A stretch of 64,000 nucleotides of DNA from Epithemia pelagica (Eukaryota > Bacillariophyta > Bacillariophyceae > Surirellales > Surirellaceae): contig OX337229.1 of NCBI GenBank assembly GCA_946965045.2, positions 496,001 through 560,000 of the forward strand. The letters are read 5' to 3'. A program made the translations under genes and the position numbers. Positions 40,015-50,900 of this stretch are shown here, piece by piece. Under the pieces are notes generated by a model. That model was not told the origin of the DNA. It made no database searches and saw nothing but the letters and a program-made list of their open reading frames with translations. Numbering within the stretch: position 1 is the first letter of the stretch; each line of letters opens with the position of its first letter.

Positions 40015-41247
40015 GACAGAAAAGGTGTTCCTGTCCTGCGTACGATGGTGAAGGGCAATCAATCGCACATAGATTTCATGACAAGCCCCCAAAAGGAGTA
40101 TGATGAGGAGGAGCAGGACCGTCCGTGGACGATGAAGATTTGACCCATTCGCAAGATGGCGATGATGATTACAATGATCCGCAGTTGATGGTGGTGGCCC
40201 AAGCGGTGCGGAGTGACACAGTCAAAAAAGTTTTCAGCAACCACAACTCAATTCGAAACGACGGGTGGTGGATGAAGATTCCGAATTGGATCCCAACTCC
40301 GATCGCAGTGGAAGACTATATTTGGATCCGAATACGATCCTTCGGAACAACGTTCGCCACCCACCACGACGACGACGACGAATGGACACTTGAATGATCA
40401 CCAGGACGACAATGACGCCGATGTTCGACGACCGGGATGGGGCGGTCGATGGTTTTATCTGTCCTCTTTCTTTTCCATTGCCTCGATTGGAGCCTTTTCC
40501 TATCTCATGGTTTCGTGAAAGGAGATTATTGAAAATACCTTGGGCATTCCATCGGTTATCAGGGAATTGACCGTCTTGGCGGCTGGAACTTCAGTGCCAG
40601 ACTTGTAGTCCAGTGTCATTGTCGCTCGCCGCGGATCGGGAGATATGGCAATCAGCAGTTCGATTGGGAGAAATATTTTTGACATTTTGGTTGGGTTGCC
40701 CATTCCCTGGATCCTGTTTACGGCGTGGCCGAGCAAACCGAGTATTGTGGAAATTGAATCGGAAAATATTTGGATTTCCATTATTGTCTTGTTGGGCATG
40801 TTGGTCTTTGTGATTGTCGCCATTCATTGTCAAGGATGGAAATTGACCAAAACGCTGGCCATGCTCATGCTGCTCTTTTATGCCGGTTCCTTGGCGCAAG
40901 CCATTGTCTTGGAAATACCCTTTGAAACCTGCACGGACAAGGAAAGAAAGCGAGTGCAGCATAGGCTCTTGACAAGGATACAGCAACTCTTGGCACAAGT
41001 TTTGGGTGGCCAACATGACTCCCAAAAGAAACAAGAGCTCAAGGAAGGTATTACTGTAGAGCCGGATGCGTTGTTTAGTACTGGAGGAAAGAGTGGAAAG
41101 AACACGGACAAACGAACCCCTACTCCGAATGCGGTGGAACAACAAAAGAAGAAGAAGACAATGACCACTTGGAAGATTACAGTAGGAGTAGTAACTACGA
41201 TGACGACGACGACGACAACTGCCAACAGCGTCACCGAGATATCGTAG
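40015..41247 (+). pseudogene. Decayed K+-dependent Na+/Ca2+ exchanger (NCKX/SLC24-like), C-terminal half
   Basis: Starts in a cytosolic-linker-like segment ('MVKGNQSHIDFMTSP' and acidic stretches 'DGDDDYNDP'), then a membrane helix ('FYLSSFFSIASIGAFSYLMV'). The alpha-2 repeat follows, 'LGIPSVIRELTVLAAGTSVP' and '[19 protein letters not shown]', the ion-binding signature of the family, then two more membrane helices. Breaks: the linker is spread over different frames, TGA at 40516-40518, and TAG at 40606-40608 inside the alpha-2 repeat. The 200-codon open frame from 40645 begins after these and ends at the junction with copy C sequence. The N-terminal alpha-1 half is absent. It is head-to-head with the kelch gene. 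Confidence 0.82.
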
Positions 41248-41540
41248 CTTCGAGTCTAGGTAGACATACTAAATCTCGGCTAATTGAGTCGATCTTCAAG
41301 TCACGAGTCTTTGATCATGACACGACTACATCTCATTGGGTATGATAGGAGGAGCGCACTCTGCAGGTCATCGCGGGATCAGATCTCTTTTACTCCCACA
41401 CTTTTGGCAGAGGACGACGTGTAGAGGCACCCATAATTTCGTAACTCACGGAACGAACAAGAGCACTTCTGGACTGTGCAAGGACAATATTCTACTCTAG
41501 AGAGTGATCCAACAGAGGACGGGGACGTTGAACCAGGATA

Positions 41541-42914
41541 ATGATGATGATGATGATGATGAAAGTTTGGTGGTTTGGTTTCGTTTGGACCACCATCGTT
41601 CTCTTGGATGCGACCGTGCACGCCTTTGTACCATATTCGCCCTTGCTAGTACGACGATACGCCACGAATACCCCGACAACAACAACGACGGCGCTGTCAG
41701 AACAACAACACGCCAATCGTATCGTCGTGGATCCATTGGTTCCTCGCCGTCGTCGTGTGATCAACAACAAGAAACCAAAAGATGTACTCGTCGACGTCGA
41801 CACCACGGTCTTGTTCTTGTTTACCAATCTCGTGCCAACCAGCATGAATCAAACCGTGGAGGAGATGCAAACCATTGTCGCCAAGATGCATGACATCCAT
41901 GCCGAATGGATGGAGAAACAAGATCGCTTCCAAGAATTCTATTCGGAACAACAAGCCAAGGCCCAGAAACACCACGACCGGTTGGTCAAATGGCGGTCCA
42001 ACCTCTCCATGGAACAAGCCCTGGACTCGAAGAGAGAACATGAACGTGCTTTGGAAAGTGTACAAATAGTTCAAGAAAAAATGGACTTGCATGGGGCTGC
42101 CGTCGACAAGCTTGCGCAAAGACTTGAAGTGTTGGATCAACAATTCTCAGAGGCCCAAAGCAAACGAGATCAAATGGCGGCTCGAGTTCGAATGACCCAA
42201 GAGACTTTGGAAGAGAATGAGCGTTTTCAACTCGAGGCAGCCCTGAAGAATTCCACAGCGGTGATTCCACCATTCCATACCAAGACCACCACCACCAATG
42301 TTCCAACTGGATCTTGGTCATCTTCTTTCTCCACAACGACGGCACTACTACTACATCAAGCCAACCTCTTGGGCCCATTCTTGGATGTAGCCAAATCTCA
42401 TGTCCATGTCATGGTATCCAATCGTGCGGAACAACTCATGGATGATTTCGTCAAGGAGTTGGAAAATATCAGGGACGAAGTGTTTGTCACGTGTCTCAAA
42501 TGGACTACGACCCTATGTGAAATGCTGAAACAAGAGAAAGAACAACACGAGGACAGGGCCGACGAATACGACAAGAATGCCCGTTTCATCTTGTCGTCCG
42601 AACAAACCATGGACAACAACAACAATACGTCTCTTGTTTCGTTCTGGGTGAAACAATGTGACCGTGCGTTGGACAAGGCGGATGCAATCCAAGCACAAAT
42701 CGACGTGGTGGATGCCGTTGAGGACAAGCTGTTTCAAAGCCATGATTGGTTCGATCAAACCATCATGACTGCTGCCAGGAACCACAGGGATCAACTGTCC
42801 ATGAATGCCATGGTCCGAATGGAACAAAAACTACAAGCCTTGGAAGCGGCGGCCGATGCGTACTGGGCCGGAACGGAGAGTTTCGTCCTTCCGAATAAAA
42901 GCCAGTCTTTGTAG
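41541..42914 (+). CDS. Two-module VIPP1-like plastid-targeted protein (VL copy C), 457 aa
   Basis: Starts with seven ATG codons (six in A and B). The first 100 or so residues, including the VHA|FVP plastid motif, are nearly identical to copies A and B. Residues about 107-170 then differ at most positions ('KQDRFQEFYSEQQAKAQKHH' here), and similarity returns from 'HGAAVDKLAQ' on. Module 2 keeps 'NLLGPFLDVAKSHVHVMVSN' and 'RMEQKLQALEAAADAYW'. In the divergent middle this copy looks more regularly coiled-coil, closer to VIPP1, than A and B. The frame is intact, with few Cys. Function unknown; see copy A. Confidence 0.8.
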   Translation: MMMMMMMKVWWFGFVWTTIVLLDATVHAFVPYSPLLVRRYATNTPTTTTTALSEQQHANRIVVDPLVPRRRRVINNKKPKDVLVDVDTTVLFLFTNLVPTSMNQTVEEMQTIVAKMHDIHAEWMEKQDRFQEFYSEQQAKAQKHHDRLVKWRSNLSMEQALDSKREHERALESVQIVQEKMDLHGAAVDKLAQRLEVLDQQFSEAQSKRDQMAARVRMTQETLEENERFQLEAALKNSTAVIPPFHTKTTTTNVPTGSWSSSFSTTTALLLHQANLLGPFLDVAKSHVHVMVSNRAEQLMDDFVKELENIRDEVFVTCLKWTTTLCEMLKQEKEQHEDRADEYDKNARFILSSEQTMDNNNNTSLVSFWVKQCDRALDKADAIQAQIDVVDAVEDKLFQSHDWFDQTIMTAARNHRDQLSMNAMVRMEQKLQALEAAADAYWAGTESFVLPNKSQSL

Positions 42915-43067
42915 GAGTGTGTGAACTGCTGCAACTCAAGGCTCCCTGGATTTGGTCCCTTGCTGTTTTGTAATTTCAATTCTTTTGGAGTACCAACCTA
43001 GGTAGTAGCCATCATCTTTTACTATGTCTCAAACGGATTGTTTCCCATCCAGATATACTAGGTAGGC

Positions 43068-45143
43068 CTACTCTTCATCCGAAGAAGAACTACTAGTACT
43101 GCTGTCATCCTGGTCATTTAAGACAGGGAGTTCCAACGCATCGTCTTGCAGCAGCAACATGGTGTCGTCCTGAGGAGAGTCTTTGTTCTTGTGTGTTGGT
43201 GTAGTGGTTTGCGAGATGGGATTCTCCTCGGCTTGTCGTGGTCGTTGTGGTGGTCGGATAGGAGACTGGGATTGTTGTGTCTGAGTCTCCGACCAGGCAT
43301 CTGCTCCACCACCAAAGAGACTCAACAATTCCTCTGTCGATCGTGTCGTGGTGGAATGGGTGGCCGGCACGGGTGCAGCCGAAACGGCAAACAAGGACGA
43401 CGACGACGAGGACGCTGCTGGTTGTGTTGGTTGACGACTGGTGGTTGTGGTTGCGACGGCATGGTCCTGGGTGTGGACCGAATGTGGATGGGAGTCGTGG
43501 CGATTGGCATGGACCGTAGTTTCGTTGTCGTCATCTTCTTCTTCTTCCCCATAAAAGCTGGCTGGGTCCACTCGATTCTTGCGAACATATTGAGATGCCT
43601 GGTTGACCGGTGCCGCAGGAGGCGGCCCTGCGGCTCTTGTCGAAGGAAATGGGAGTCCCTGAGGATAAGTATTGGTCGGCGTCGTGACAACAGAAGTAGA
43701 AGGAGGAGCAGGAGGTTGTCCATGACCATTGCCACCCTGTGGGTGCTGTTGTTGTTGGTGGTGGTGATGATGATGAAAACCATGATTCGATCCTTGCGGA
43801 TACAAAGGAGGAGGATCTCCACCTTGCTGTGGCACCGTGCCTGGATAGTGTGTTGGTGGAGCCGTTGGGCGAGGTCCTCCCTCGTATCCTCCCCCCAAAT
43901 AGGAGGGAGCAGCAGCAGCAGCAGAAGCATGTCGACCATTCTGGTTGTTGTTGTTGGTGGTGGTGGTTTCCGGATAGAAATTCCCGGGTGGTGGTCCTCT
44001 GGAACGAGACGCATGGGAGGGAGGATCCAAGTGTCCATACGCAGGAGCAGCTACTGTAGTAGTACGTTGTGGTGGTAGTGCGGGGGAAGCCGCGTTTGGT
44101 GGATGGTAATGCATGAAAGGAGGAATGTTTTGCGAGGCCGGTGGTGGTGCAGAAGGAGGACCACCATTGTGGTAGGCTGGTTGCTGCTGTGGAGGATAAT
44201 TATTCGGCATTGGTTGCTGTTGTTGTTGCTGTGACGGCGGTGGTGGTCCATAGTGTTGCTGATAGAGTTCTCCGGGTTGCAAGGGTCGTTTTCGCGTGCG
44301 CTGCCACGGCTCGGTTTGGGTCTGCTGTTGTGGTTGGGGTGGCCGGAATCCCGGTTTGCGATATTTGGACTGCAAGACTTTGCGCATCGCGTTCGAGACC
44401 ACTGGTGGACGACCTCGGTTCGTGGAGAGTGTGCTCAACACGGCAGGAGCTGGTGTGGTCCACGGTCCCTCCACTTGGACCAAGTAGGCATCGAGTTCGA
44501 GATTGGAAATGGTACCCCGTTGCAGTGCTTGCAATTGAGCCGGTAGGAATTCGGCCGTCACTTCCAAGGTACTGGGAGCGGCCACCAACGTGTCGGAGCA
44601 CGATGATGACAAAGTGGCTTGCGTGGCGGTAATATCGAGACGTCCATCGTGCCACACTTTGCGTTTTTGCGTCTTGTGTTTGGTATACAAAACCTGAAAA
44701 CTCGTCGTCGTCTTTTTCGTATTGTGATTGTGATTGGTCCAACTACTCGACATTGCGTGGTTGGCATGGGTGGAAGAAGGATCCAAGCAACGTTCCGACG
44801 CATTGGTCGTCGTCGTAGTGGGATGATGAAGATGGACTGTGGATGGTGGGACTGTGGATGGTGGGACTGTGAATGATGAAGAATCCAGAGAAAAGGAGGA
44901 TGAGTGTGGAACCGCCGTCATGGTTCCAGCAGCAGTGTTGTTGTGGTTCACCGCCCGAGTACTTGTTGTCGTCGTCGTTGTTGTTGTGGTGGTGGTTGGA
45001 TTTGAAATAATCTGGTCCTGGATGGAAGTGTTGTTGTTGTGGGTGGATGGTTGCAGCTGCTGCTGCTGAGGCGGCGGCAGTGGTTGTGACTCTGTCAGCA
45101 CGACATGGGTCGTCGAATCCAGGACGACGGGGGGAGATGCCAT
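43068..45143 (-). CDS. DUF2439/ZGRF1-N-like domain protein with Pro/Gln-rich tail, 691 aa
   Basis: The ATG is at 45143. The N-terminal 145 residues are Thr/Asn-rich low complexity. A domain at about 149-240 begins 'FQVLYTKHKTQKRKVWHDG', the signature of DUF2439, the N-terminal domain of ZGRF1-type DNA-repair helicases and yeast Mte1. 'LPAQLQALQRGTISNLELDA' and a basic 'KYRKPGFRP' follow. No helicase motifs follow; the rest is Pro/Gln/His/Gly-rich and probably disordered, ending in an acidic Ser tail (SSTSSSSSDEE). A role in genome maintenance is inferred from the domain only. This is the parent-like copy of the truncated relics at 20106 and 34254. Confidence 0.8.
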   Translation of the reverse strand: MASPPVVLDSTTHVVLTESQPLPPPQQQQLQPSTHNNNTSIQDQIISNPTTTTTTTTTTTSTRAVNHNNTAAGTMTAVPHSSSFSLDSSSFTVPPSTVPPSTVHLHHPTTTTTNASERCLDPSSTHANHAMSSSWTNHNHNTKKTTTSFQVLYTKHKTQKRKVWHDGRLDITATQATLSSSCSDTLVAAPSTLEVTAEFLPAQLQALQRGTISNLELDAYLVQVEGPWTTPAPAVLSTLSTNRGRPPVVSNAMRKVLQSKYRKPGFRPPQPQQQTQTEPWQRTRKRPLQPGELYQQHYGPPPPSQQQQQQPMPNNYPPQQQPAYHNGGPPSAPPPASQNIPPFMHYHPPNAASPALPPQRTTTVAAPAYGHLDPPSHASRSRGPPPGNFYPETTTTNNNNQNGRHASAAAAAPSYLGGGYEGGPRPTAPPTHYPGTVPQQGGDPPPLYPQGSNHGFHHHHHHQQQQHPQGGNGHGQPPAPPSTSVVTTPTNTYPQGLPFPSTRAAGPPPAAPVNQASQYVRKNRVDPASFYGEEEEDDDNETTVHANRHDSHPHSVHTQDHAVATTTTSRQPTQPAASSSSSSLFAVSAAPVPATHSTTTRSTEELLSLFGGGADAWSETQTQQSQSPIRPPQRPRQAEENPISQTTTPTHKNKDSPQDDTMLLLQDDALELPVLNDQDDSSTSSSSSDEE

Positions 45144-46387
45144 GGTCCTGGTCTCGTTGTATGGGTGTTATGGACACTGCAGCTATAGGCTTGAGCGCAG
45201 GCAGGGAGGTGAAAATGGAAGACTTGTGTGGCACGGCAGGCGATCACGCGAGCCAATCTCATTCGGAAGGATGGAGGAAGAGACCCGGAGTTGGACACAT
45301 GACCATGACCGAGCTACGAGCTATCCACATTCATAGAATAGAGTTGTCCTACTCTAGCTCGGAGTAGGAGTAATCCACAGCTGGTGACCACCGATACACA
45401 CTTCTTTGTGCACCACACAAAAATCAGAATGGTTTTCGTTCCGCTTGCTTCTGGCCCTGGCATCGAATGGTTGAGTGGGTAAGAGAGAGAGAGAGAGAGA
45501 GAGACGAGAAACACCGGCCAACAACAACAAGAAAAAGCATCATGGCAGAACTCCCGGAACATGCCCAAGATCTCGGCATCCCTCACACACGAACGATGCA
45601 ATCTCCCCACTCCGCACATATAACAACAGCAAAAGATTGCGAGATTGGAATCCTTTGGCAGGCCCCCTCGGCAGAATCCACGACTTTTTGAACTCCACAA
45701 GAGAGCATCCCTGATAGTCGTCGACACGACAAAGAGAGAGAGAGAGATGATGCTCGCCTCTCAAAAGTTTCTCGACACAGCGTCAGTCAAGAGAAGGAGC
45801 TGTTTCGTTCCGGACTCCGTGGACGGCACAATCCCCGTCCCATGGTCCAAAGATCTCCTGGCTTCCCTTGTTCACCGGAAAACCTCTCCTCCTCCCAATC
45901 GCGACCATGGTCGCGGGTATAGATGGTTGACATCTTGACAGAATCGGAACACACACACAACACATTCAAAACATTGTTCTCTCGGCGATGCGGGACGGCG
46001 GACCATGGTATTCAAAATTCAAATTGACGAAAGTACGCATGGAGATTCGTTGCATCCTCGACCACGCATCTCTCGCTCTCTCTTTCGGTCGAGTGTCATC
46101 ACCAAAAGAAGAAACGAGAGAATACACGCACATACAACATTCCAAGAGAACGGTTGAGTGGTTGGGAGTTTGTGTGTTCCCACGAAAAAGAACAGAACAA
46201 CAACAGGAGAGCGAATACACACGCACACACACACAAGACACACTCTCGCTCATTCCTCGCAAACATCCAGGATTCCAATCATTTGGTTTCTCGCCATTCC
46301 GAACCTCATTCCAGAGATTCGTGCCACACAAACGCATCCAACACAGTCTCCTCGTAACTTCATCGCTACTTTCCTTGACCAAGCAGA
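45144..46387. other. Divergent intergenic region (ZGRF1-like / S1-P1 nuclease)
   Basis: 1244 bp with no supported gene. It contains an (AG)n microsatellite at about 45482-45504, a shorter AG run near 45733, a perfect 16-bp palindrome cgcgaccatggtcgcg at 45900-45915, and CA-rich stretches near 46120-46240. Open frames here are short, mutually overlapping and of low-complexity composition. Confidence 0.55.
45482..45504. repeat. (AG)n microsatellite
   Basis: About 11 AG units in a row in the divergent intergenic region. Confidence 0.85.
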
Positions 46388-47509
46388 ATGAGGATCCTCG
46401 TGTCGTTGTGGGTGTGCTCCGTGTCCCTCTGGTCGTCGCCAGTCGTAGTCGAAGCGTGGGGCAAGGTGGGACACGAAGCGATTGCCAATGTGGCCTGGAC
46501 CTTGTTGGATTCGTCGACGCAATCGGCGATCCAGCACGTGATTGAGGGGAGTGCCGAACCCACGGTTCGGTCCCATTGTGTGGCACCCTGCAGTCCCTTG
46601 GCCCAAGTCGCCGATTGGGCCGACCTGGCACGCTATACCAAACCCTATCATGACACCTCCACCCTGCATTACATTGACATTCAAGACCAGCAATTGCCGC
46701 CAACGTGTGTTCCAACAACGACCAACAGCATGGGGAATTCCAACGACGACTGTGGCTTTGTCTGGGATCGCGATTGTGTCCACGACCAGTGTGTCGCCGG
46801 AGCCGTTTGGAATTATACCCACCAATTGTTGACGAGCAATCCGCAAGCGCAAAAGGTAGCCCTCTTGTTTACCACGCATTTTATCGGCGACATTCATCAA
46901 CCCCTCCATGTGGCACGCCAATCCGACAAGGGCGGCAATACCATTCATGTCATGGTCCAAAATTGGACGACCAAACGCCAAGAACCAAAGTACTCTCCGC
47001 CTCGAGGTCGTCACGTCACGGCTGGATCGCTCCGACATTCCCATGGTCTCAATTTGCATGCCGTCTGGGATAGTACCCTGATTGAAACCTACTTGGATCT
47101 CCATACGTCACCCAATCGCTCGGCTTGGTCCTCCTTTTGGATGCAACACGACTATGATCGGTCCATCTTGGAAAAAGCCATGCACGAGTGGATTCAAGAG
47201 CAACAACACCACACCAATCTCACCACGACGACATGTCTCGATGGATGGCAGAATCGTTCCTGTGTCTCGGCCTGGGCTCGAGAATCTTGGACCTTGGCCC
47301 GGCGACATGCCTATGTCCATGTCGCGAATCACAGTGCGATTCGGACGCACGATGCCTTGCCGCTCGAATATTATCAAGAGAATTGGCCCCTTGTCTTGCA
47401 ACAATTGTCGGCCGCGGCCGTTCGGCTCGCGGCCACCTTGACGAGCATTTTTTCCGCAACCGCCACTGACCAATGGAGCGAGGTGGAACGAAACACTGCG
47501 ACACCCTAA
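46388..47509 (+). CDS. S1/P1-type zinc-dependent nuclease, secreted, 373 aa
   Basis: A signal peptide (residues 1-23) precedes Trp24, the N-terminal Trp of the mature enzyme, which in this family ligates zinc through its amino group. The trinuclear-zinc ligand set is visible in order: WGKVGHEAIA (Trp24, His29), 'VADWAD', 'LHYIDIQ', 'HFIGDIHQPLHV' and 'GLNLHAVWDS'. Such enzymes degrade single-stranded DNA and RNA and 3' nucleotides; secretion suggests nutrient scavenging or vacuolar turnover. Several N-x-S/T sites and paired cysteines fit an extracytoplasmic protein. Length is normal to slightly long, with a short Ala-rich C-terminal helix. No intron seen. Confidence 0.95.
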   Translation: MRILVSLWVCSVSLWSSPVVVEAWGKVGHEAIANVAWTLLDSSTQSAIQHVIEGSAEPTVRSHCVAPCSPLAQVADWADLARYTKPYHDTSTLHYIDIQDQQLPPTCVPTTTNSMGNSNDDCGFVWDRDCVHDQCVAGAVWNYTHQLLTSNPQAQKVALLFTTHFIGDIHQPLHVARQSDKGGNTIHVMVQNWTTKRQEPKYSPPRGRHVTAGSLRHSHGLNLHAVWDSTLIETYLDLHTSPNRSAWSSFWMQHDYDRSILEKAMHEWIQEQQHHTNLTTTTCLDGWQNRSCVSAWARESWTLARRHAYVHVANHSAIRTHDALPLEYYQENWPLVLQQLSAAAVRLAATLTSIFSATATDQWSEVERNTATP

Positions 47510-47834
47510 TACTACTACTCTGTAGAGTCGGACCAACTTTGGTGTGTCCAATGGAACATGTCTCTCCTCACAAGAGAGAAAGAGAGAGTATCTGTCCACA
47601 TCCAGTGTGTGAGAACGTATCTGTCAGAACCCAGTGTGTACATGTAGGATGGGGAATGTGTCGTAGCCCCTTCCTTGTCGCGTATTCTATATACACCAAA
47701 CGAGAAGCTCGTTTCCAGTGTCTGGAGACTGACTCTATATATATATACTACATAAACCATTCATAGAAATCATTTTGACATTGTTAGTTTTGCAAACTCG
47801 GTAAAAATCTTTTTCGTAGGACGGTTTGGTGTTT
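47510..47834. other. Convergent 3' intergenic region
   Basis: Between the nuclease (+) and DENN gene (-) stops. It has a TATATATATATA run near 47737-47750; presumably both 3' UTRs. Confidence 0.55.
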
Positions 47835-47957
47835 CTAGCGTGATCCGGCAAAGGGATCAAACTGATTGTTGGTGCGTGGTGGTGGTTGTTGTTGGTGCTG
47901 TGAAGTGGGTGCCGTGGGAGGTCCGGCCGCAAAGGGATTGGCCCCACCACCATAGGC

Positions 47958-47997
<40 letters not shown>

Positions 47998-50900
47998 GCG
48001 GGAGGTGGTTGCTGTGGATAATATCCCGTATTGGCATAGCCTGGTTGAGCGGCATACCCCGCTGGTTGTGATGGTGGTTGCTGCGGAGCTGGTTGGTAGG
48101 ATTGTTGGGGTGCTGCTGGTTGTCCGGGATACCCTTGTGCGGCGGGTGGATGTTGTGCTGCTGCTTGTTGGGGCTGGTACGGTGTCGGAGGTGTGGCTTG
48201 TCGAGCAAAGGCCGGTGGTTGTGGCTGGTAGGCTTGTGCTGTCGCGGGTGGTGTCGGTTGTGGTCCGGGTGGAGGAGGACGAGCCATGGGTCCCGGAAAA
48301 CTCCCATATCCAGGAGTACTGGAGGGACCGGTGGGTGTCGTTGTTGTGGTTGCTGCTGCCGGATAGTGGGATGGTTGGGGTGCAACGGCCTGTGGCACGG
48401 CAGCAGTAGCAGCTGGAGCACCGTAGTACGCCTGTTGTTGTGACGCAGGAGGAGGAGCAGTAGCAGCAGGAGGCGTTGGCTGTGGTGGCTGTGGCGGAGG
48501 AGGTCCTCCCGCTGTGGTTGCCACCAGGGCCGGATGGGCCGATTGCGACGAGGCGGAGGATGAATCTCCCGTGGATGTCATGCGTCGTGGTTCCGTCGGT
48601 TGCGTCGCAGTACTATTCGTGGCTGTGGTTCCTCCGACATCCATGGTGTTGAACAATCCCATCAAATCGGAATTGACCGAAGCCGGAGACGGCGTGGAAG
48701 GATCTGCGGCGCCCGCCCCAAATCCAAACAAGTCATCATTGCTGCTCGTTTGAATCGGAACCGGTGGTTGTTGTTGTGCGTGTTGTTGTTGTTGTGCCTG
48801 TCCCGATACCAGAGCGGCCGGTACGGACTGGGGAGGAATTTGGACAATGGTGGCCCGTGCCATGGGATGAAAGGCACCGTGAATTTGTTCAATGGCATCG
48901 GTGGGCTTGACCTTGACCATTTTTTCCAATTTGGGTTTCTTAGAGGGAGGAATGGTCAAATCACGACGTTTCTTGGCGCACAATCGTCGAATGGCCCACA
49001 ACTTGGATCGATCCACCAACATGTTGAACAAGACGGAAGCACTGCTTCGCATATCTTGGGCAACACCACCCCGCATGTGTTCGTAATACTTGAGGGCACG
49101 AATCTTGTCCAAACCGTCCGTCGCTTCGGCCACGGCCGCCAATGGACCATGGTACAAGAGATTCTTCAAGATTTGCATGGCCAAATATCCATGCTTCCAT
49201 TGCATACCTGATTCACAATAAATGGATACACGAAATTCAACAATTTCCATGAGAATACACACAAACACGCCGTGTCACACGACAACCAACAACAAAACAC
49301 AACACTCGGTTTGTCATTTCGTACCTTTGGAATCTCGCAGCCGCAACCAAATGACCGACATGACATCAAACAGGACCGAGGAGGATTCTCGACATTGTTC
49401 GACCAATTGTGCAATGGCCCGTCCGGAATCTCCTTCAAAGGCCTTATTACTGGTCAAAGACATGGCCATGCGTCGAGCATTGGTTTGCAAGAGACCCGTC
49501 AAGCGTCCGGGATTGGCCTGCGCCACTTGTCGCGCGACGCGGCGGACCGAGGGAATGGTAAAGTCAATGCTGTGTTGTCGATGGTATTGGGCACATTGGG
49601 AAAAGAGGGGCGCATCGGGCGTGGACACGACCAGGCGGAGTCGAATTTCTTCGACGCGCGCCTTGGCAAATTCCTGAAACATTTGCGTTTGACAAAAGTT
49701 TTGCAAGAGTGGCCAAATGGCCGATCCTTGGCCATCGCCCGCCTTGCGTTTGGCGTCCAAAAACCGATTGTGATCCAATTGCGGCAATTGACCCTGGGCC
49801 GGAACCGTCAAGTACCAACGCATATTGCCAATCATGGCCAAGAAAAAGACGGTAAAGGCCAAGCGAACTTCCTGTTCGCCCACTTCATTGTGACAACCTT
49901 CGGTAAAAATGTAATCGTCCGCCACTGACGAGGTTTCTCCCCCCACACCACCCGTGCCATCGTCCGTTCTCGTGGCGGCCGTGTCGTCCTGCTCCGTACT
50001 CGTGGCTTCTTCCACGTCATTCGAGGACGACGACGAGGTGCCCTTGATGCGCTTTTTCAATTTGGAAAATCCCGACTTGATGGCCTTGGCCGCCTTGCCG
50101 GCCGTTTCTCCGACATTGGTCAAGGTGGATCCTTCGCCAATCAAGGCTTTCTTGTCCGTTTTGAGAATTTCCAACAAATCTTGGGCCAAAAATTCCGAAG
50201 CCGATGGGGGAACATCCCGGTCTCGTTTCAAGGGCGACATGCCGCCAGCGCCAGCTCCACTGCTGCTTTCATTGTAATAATTGGGATCGGCACTGGAAAA
50301 CAAATCGGGCAATCGTTGGGCCACGACTTGTTGGGGAATGTTGCGGGTTTCCATGGCATTGGTATCCAAATTCACCAACAGCACTTCGCCCAAGCCATCC
50401 GTGTGATCCAATTTGCGGGCGGCAGCCGACGTTAAAATGCCAATCAAGTAGGGATAGGGGGCGGCCAAATATTGCCACAAGTGCGGTGGCAAGACGGGAA
50501 TGTACAAGTGTTGCCATTGCAACAACCCGCAGCGAAGCATGGCCAAGGCGGCATGGGAACACGTCGACAGTCGGGTGGGACTGGAACTCGTGAGAATAAT
50601 GCGACGTTCCGACAAGAGGGCCGACAAAATGCGCAAGGCATGAGCGACGCCAATACACCGCAACAGCGGCAAGACGGAACTGGTCGAATCGGCCGTCGAT
50701 GTCGTGGACGCTGCAGCGTCCCGGGGGCCTTGCTGCACCAAGAGGGAGGTGGGAATGAGAAAGCGATGGACATCTTGGTGGGCAAAGATCGTCGACTGTT
50801 GCAATTCCAAGCCCGTCAAATTGGCAATCAAGGGTTTGCCCCGTTCTTCCATGGGGCGTTGTTGATAATGGGCCGCCATGCGTTGTTGTTCGTGATACAA

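Larger units (their letters stand above)
41238..45143. repeat. Diverged third copy (C) of the VL / ZGRF1-like block
   Basis: From about 41238 (atatcgtagcttcgagt) the sequence parallels 18257 onward in unit 1: spacer, VL gene, intergenic gap and ZGRF1-like 3' part. Parallelism ends at about the point corresponding to 20698, because this copy has the full-length ZGRF1-like gene. No VIPP1 3' fragment precedes it. Divergence is uneven along the block. Confidence 0.85.

Noticed and set aside
39912-40058. N-terminal extension of the kelch protein
   Set aside because: Begins at TTG and overlaps exchanger-like coding sequence on the other strand.
43146-44078. 310-codon forward frame opposite the ZGRF1-like gene
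   Set aside because: Arg/Ser/Trp low complexity produced by reading Pro/Gln-rich codons backwards.
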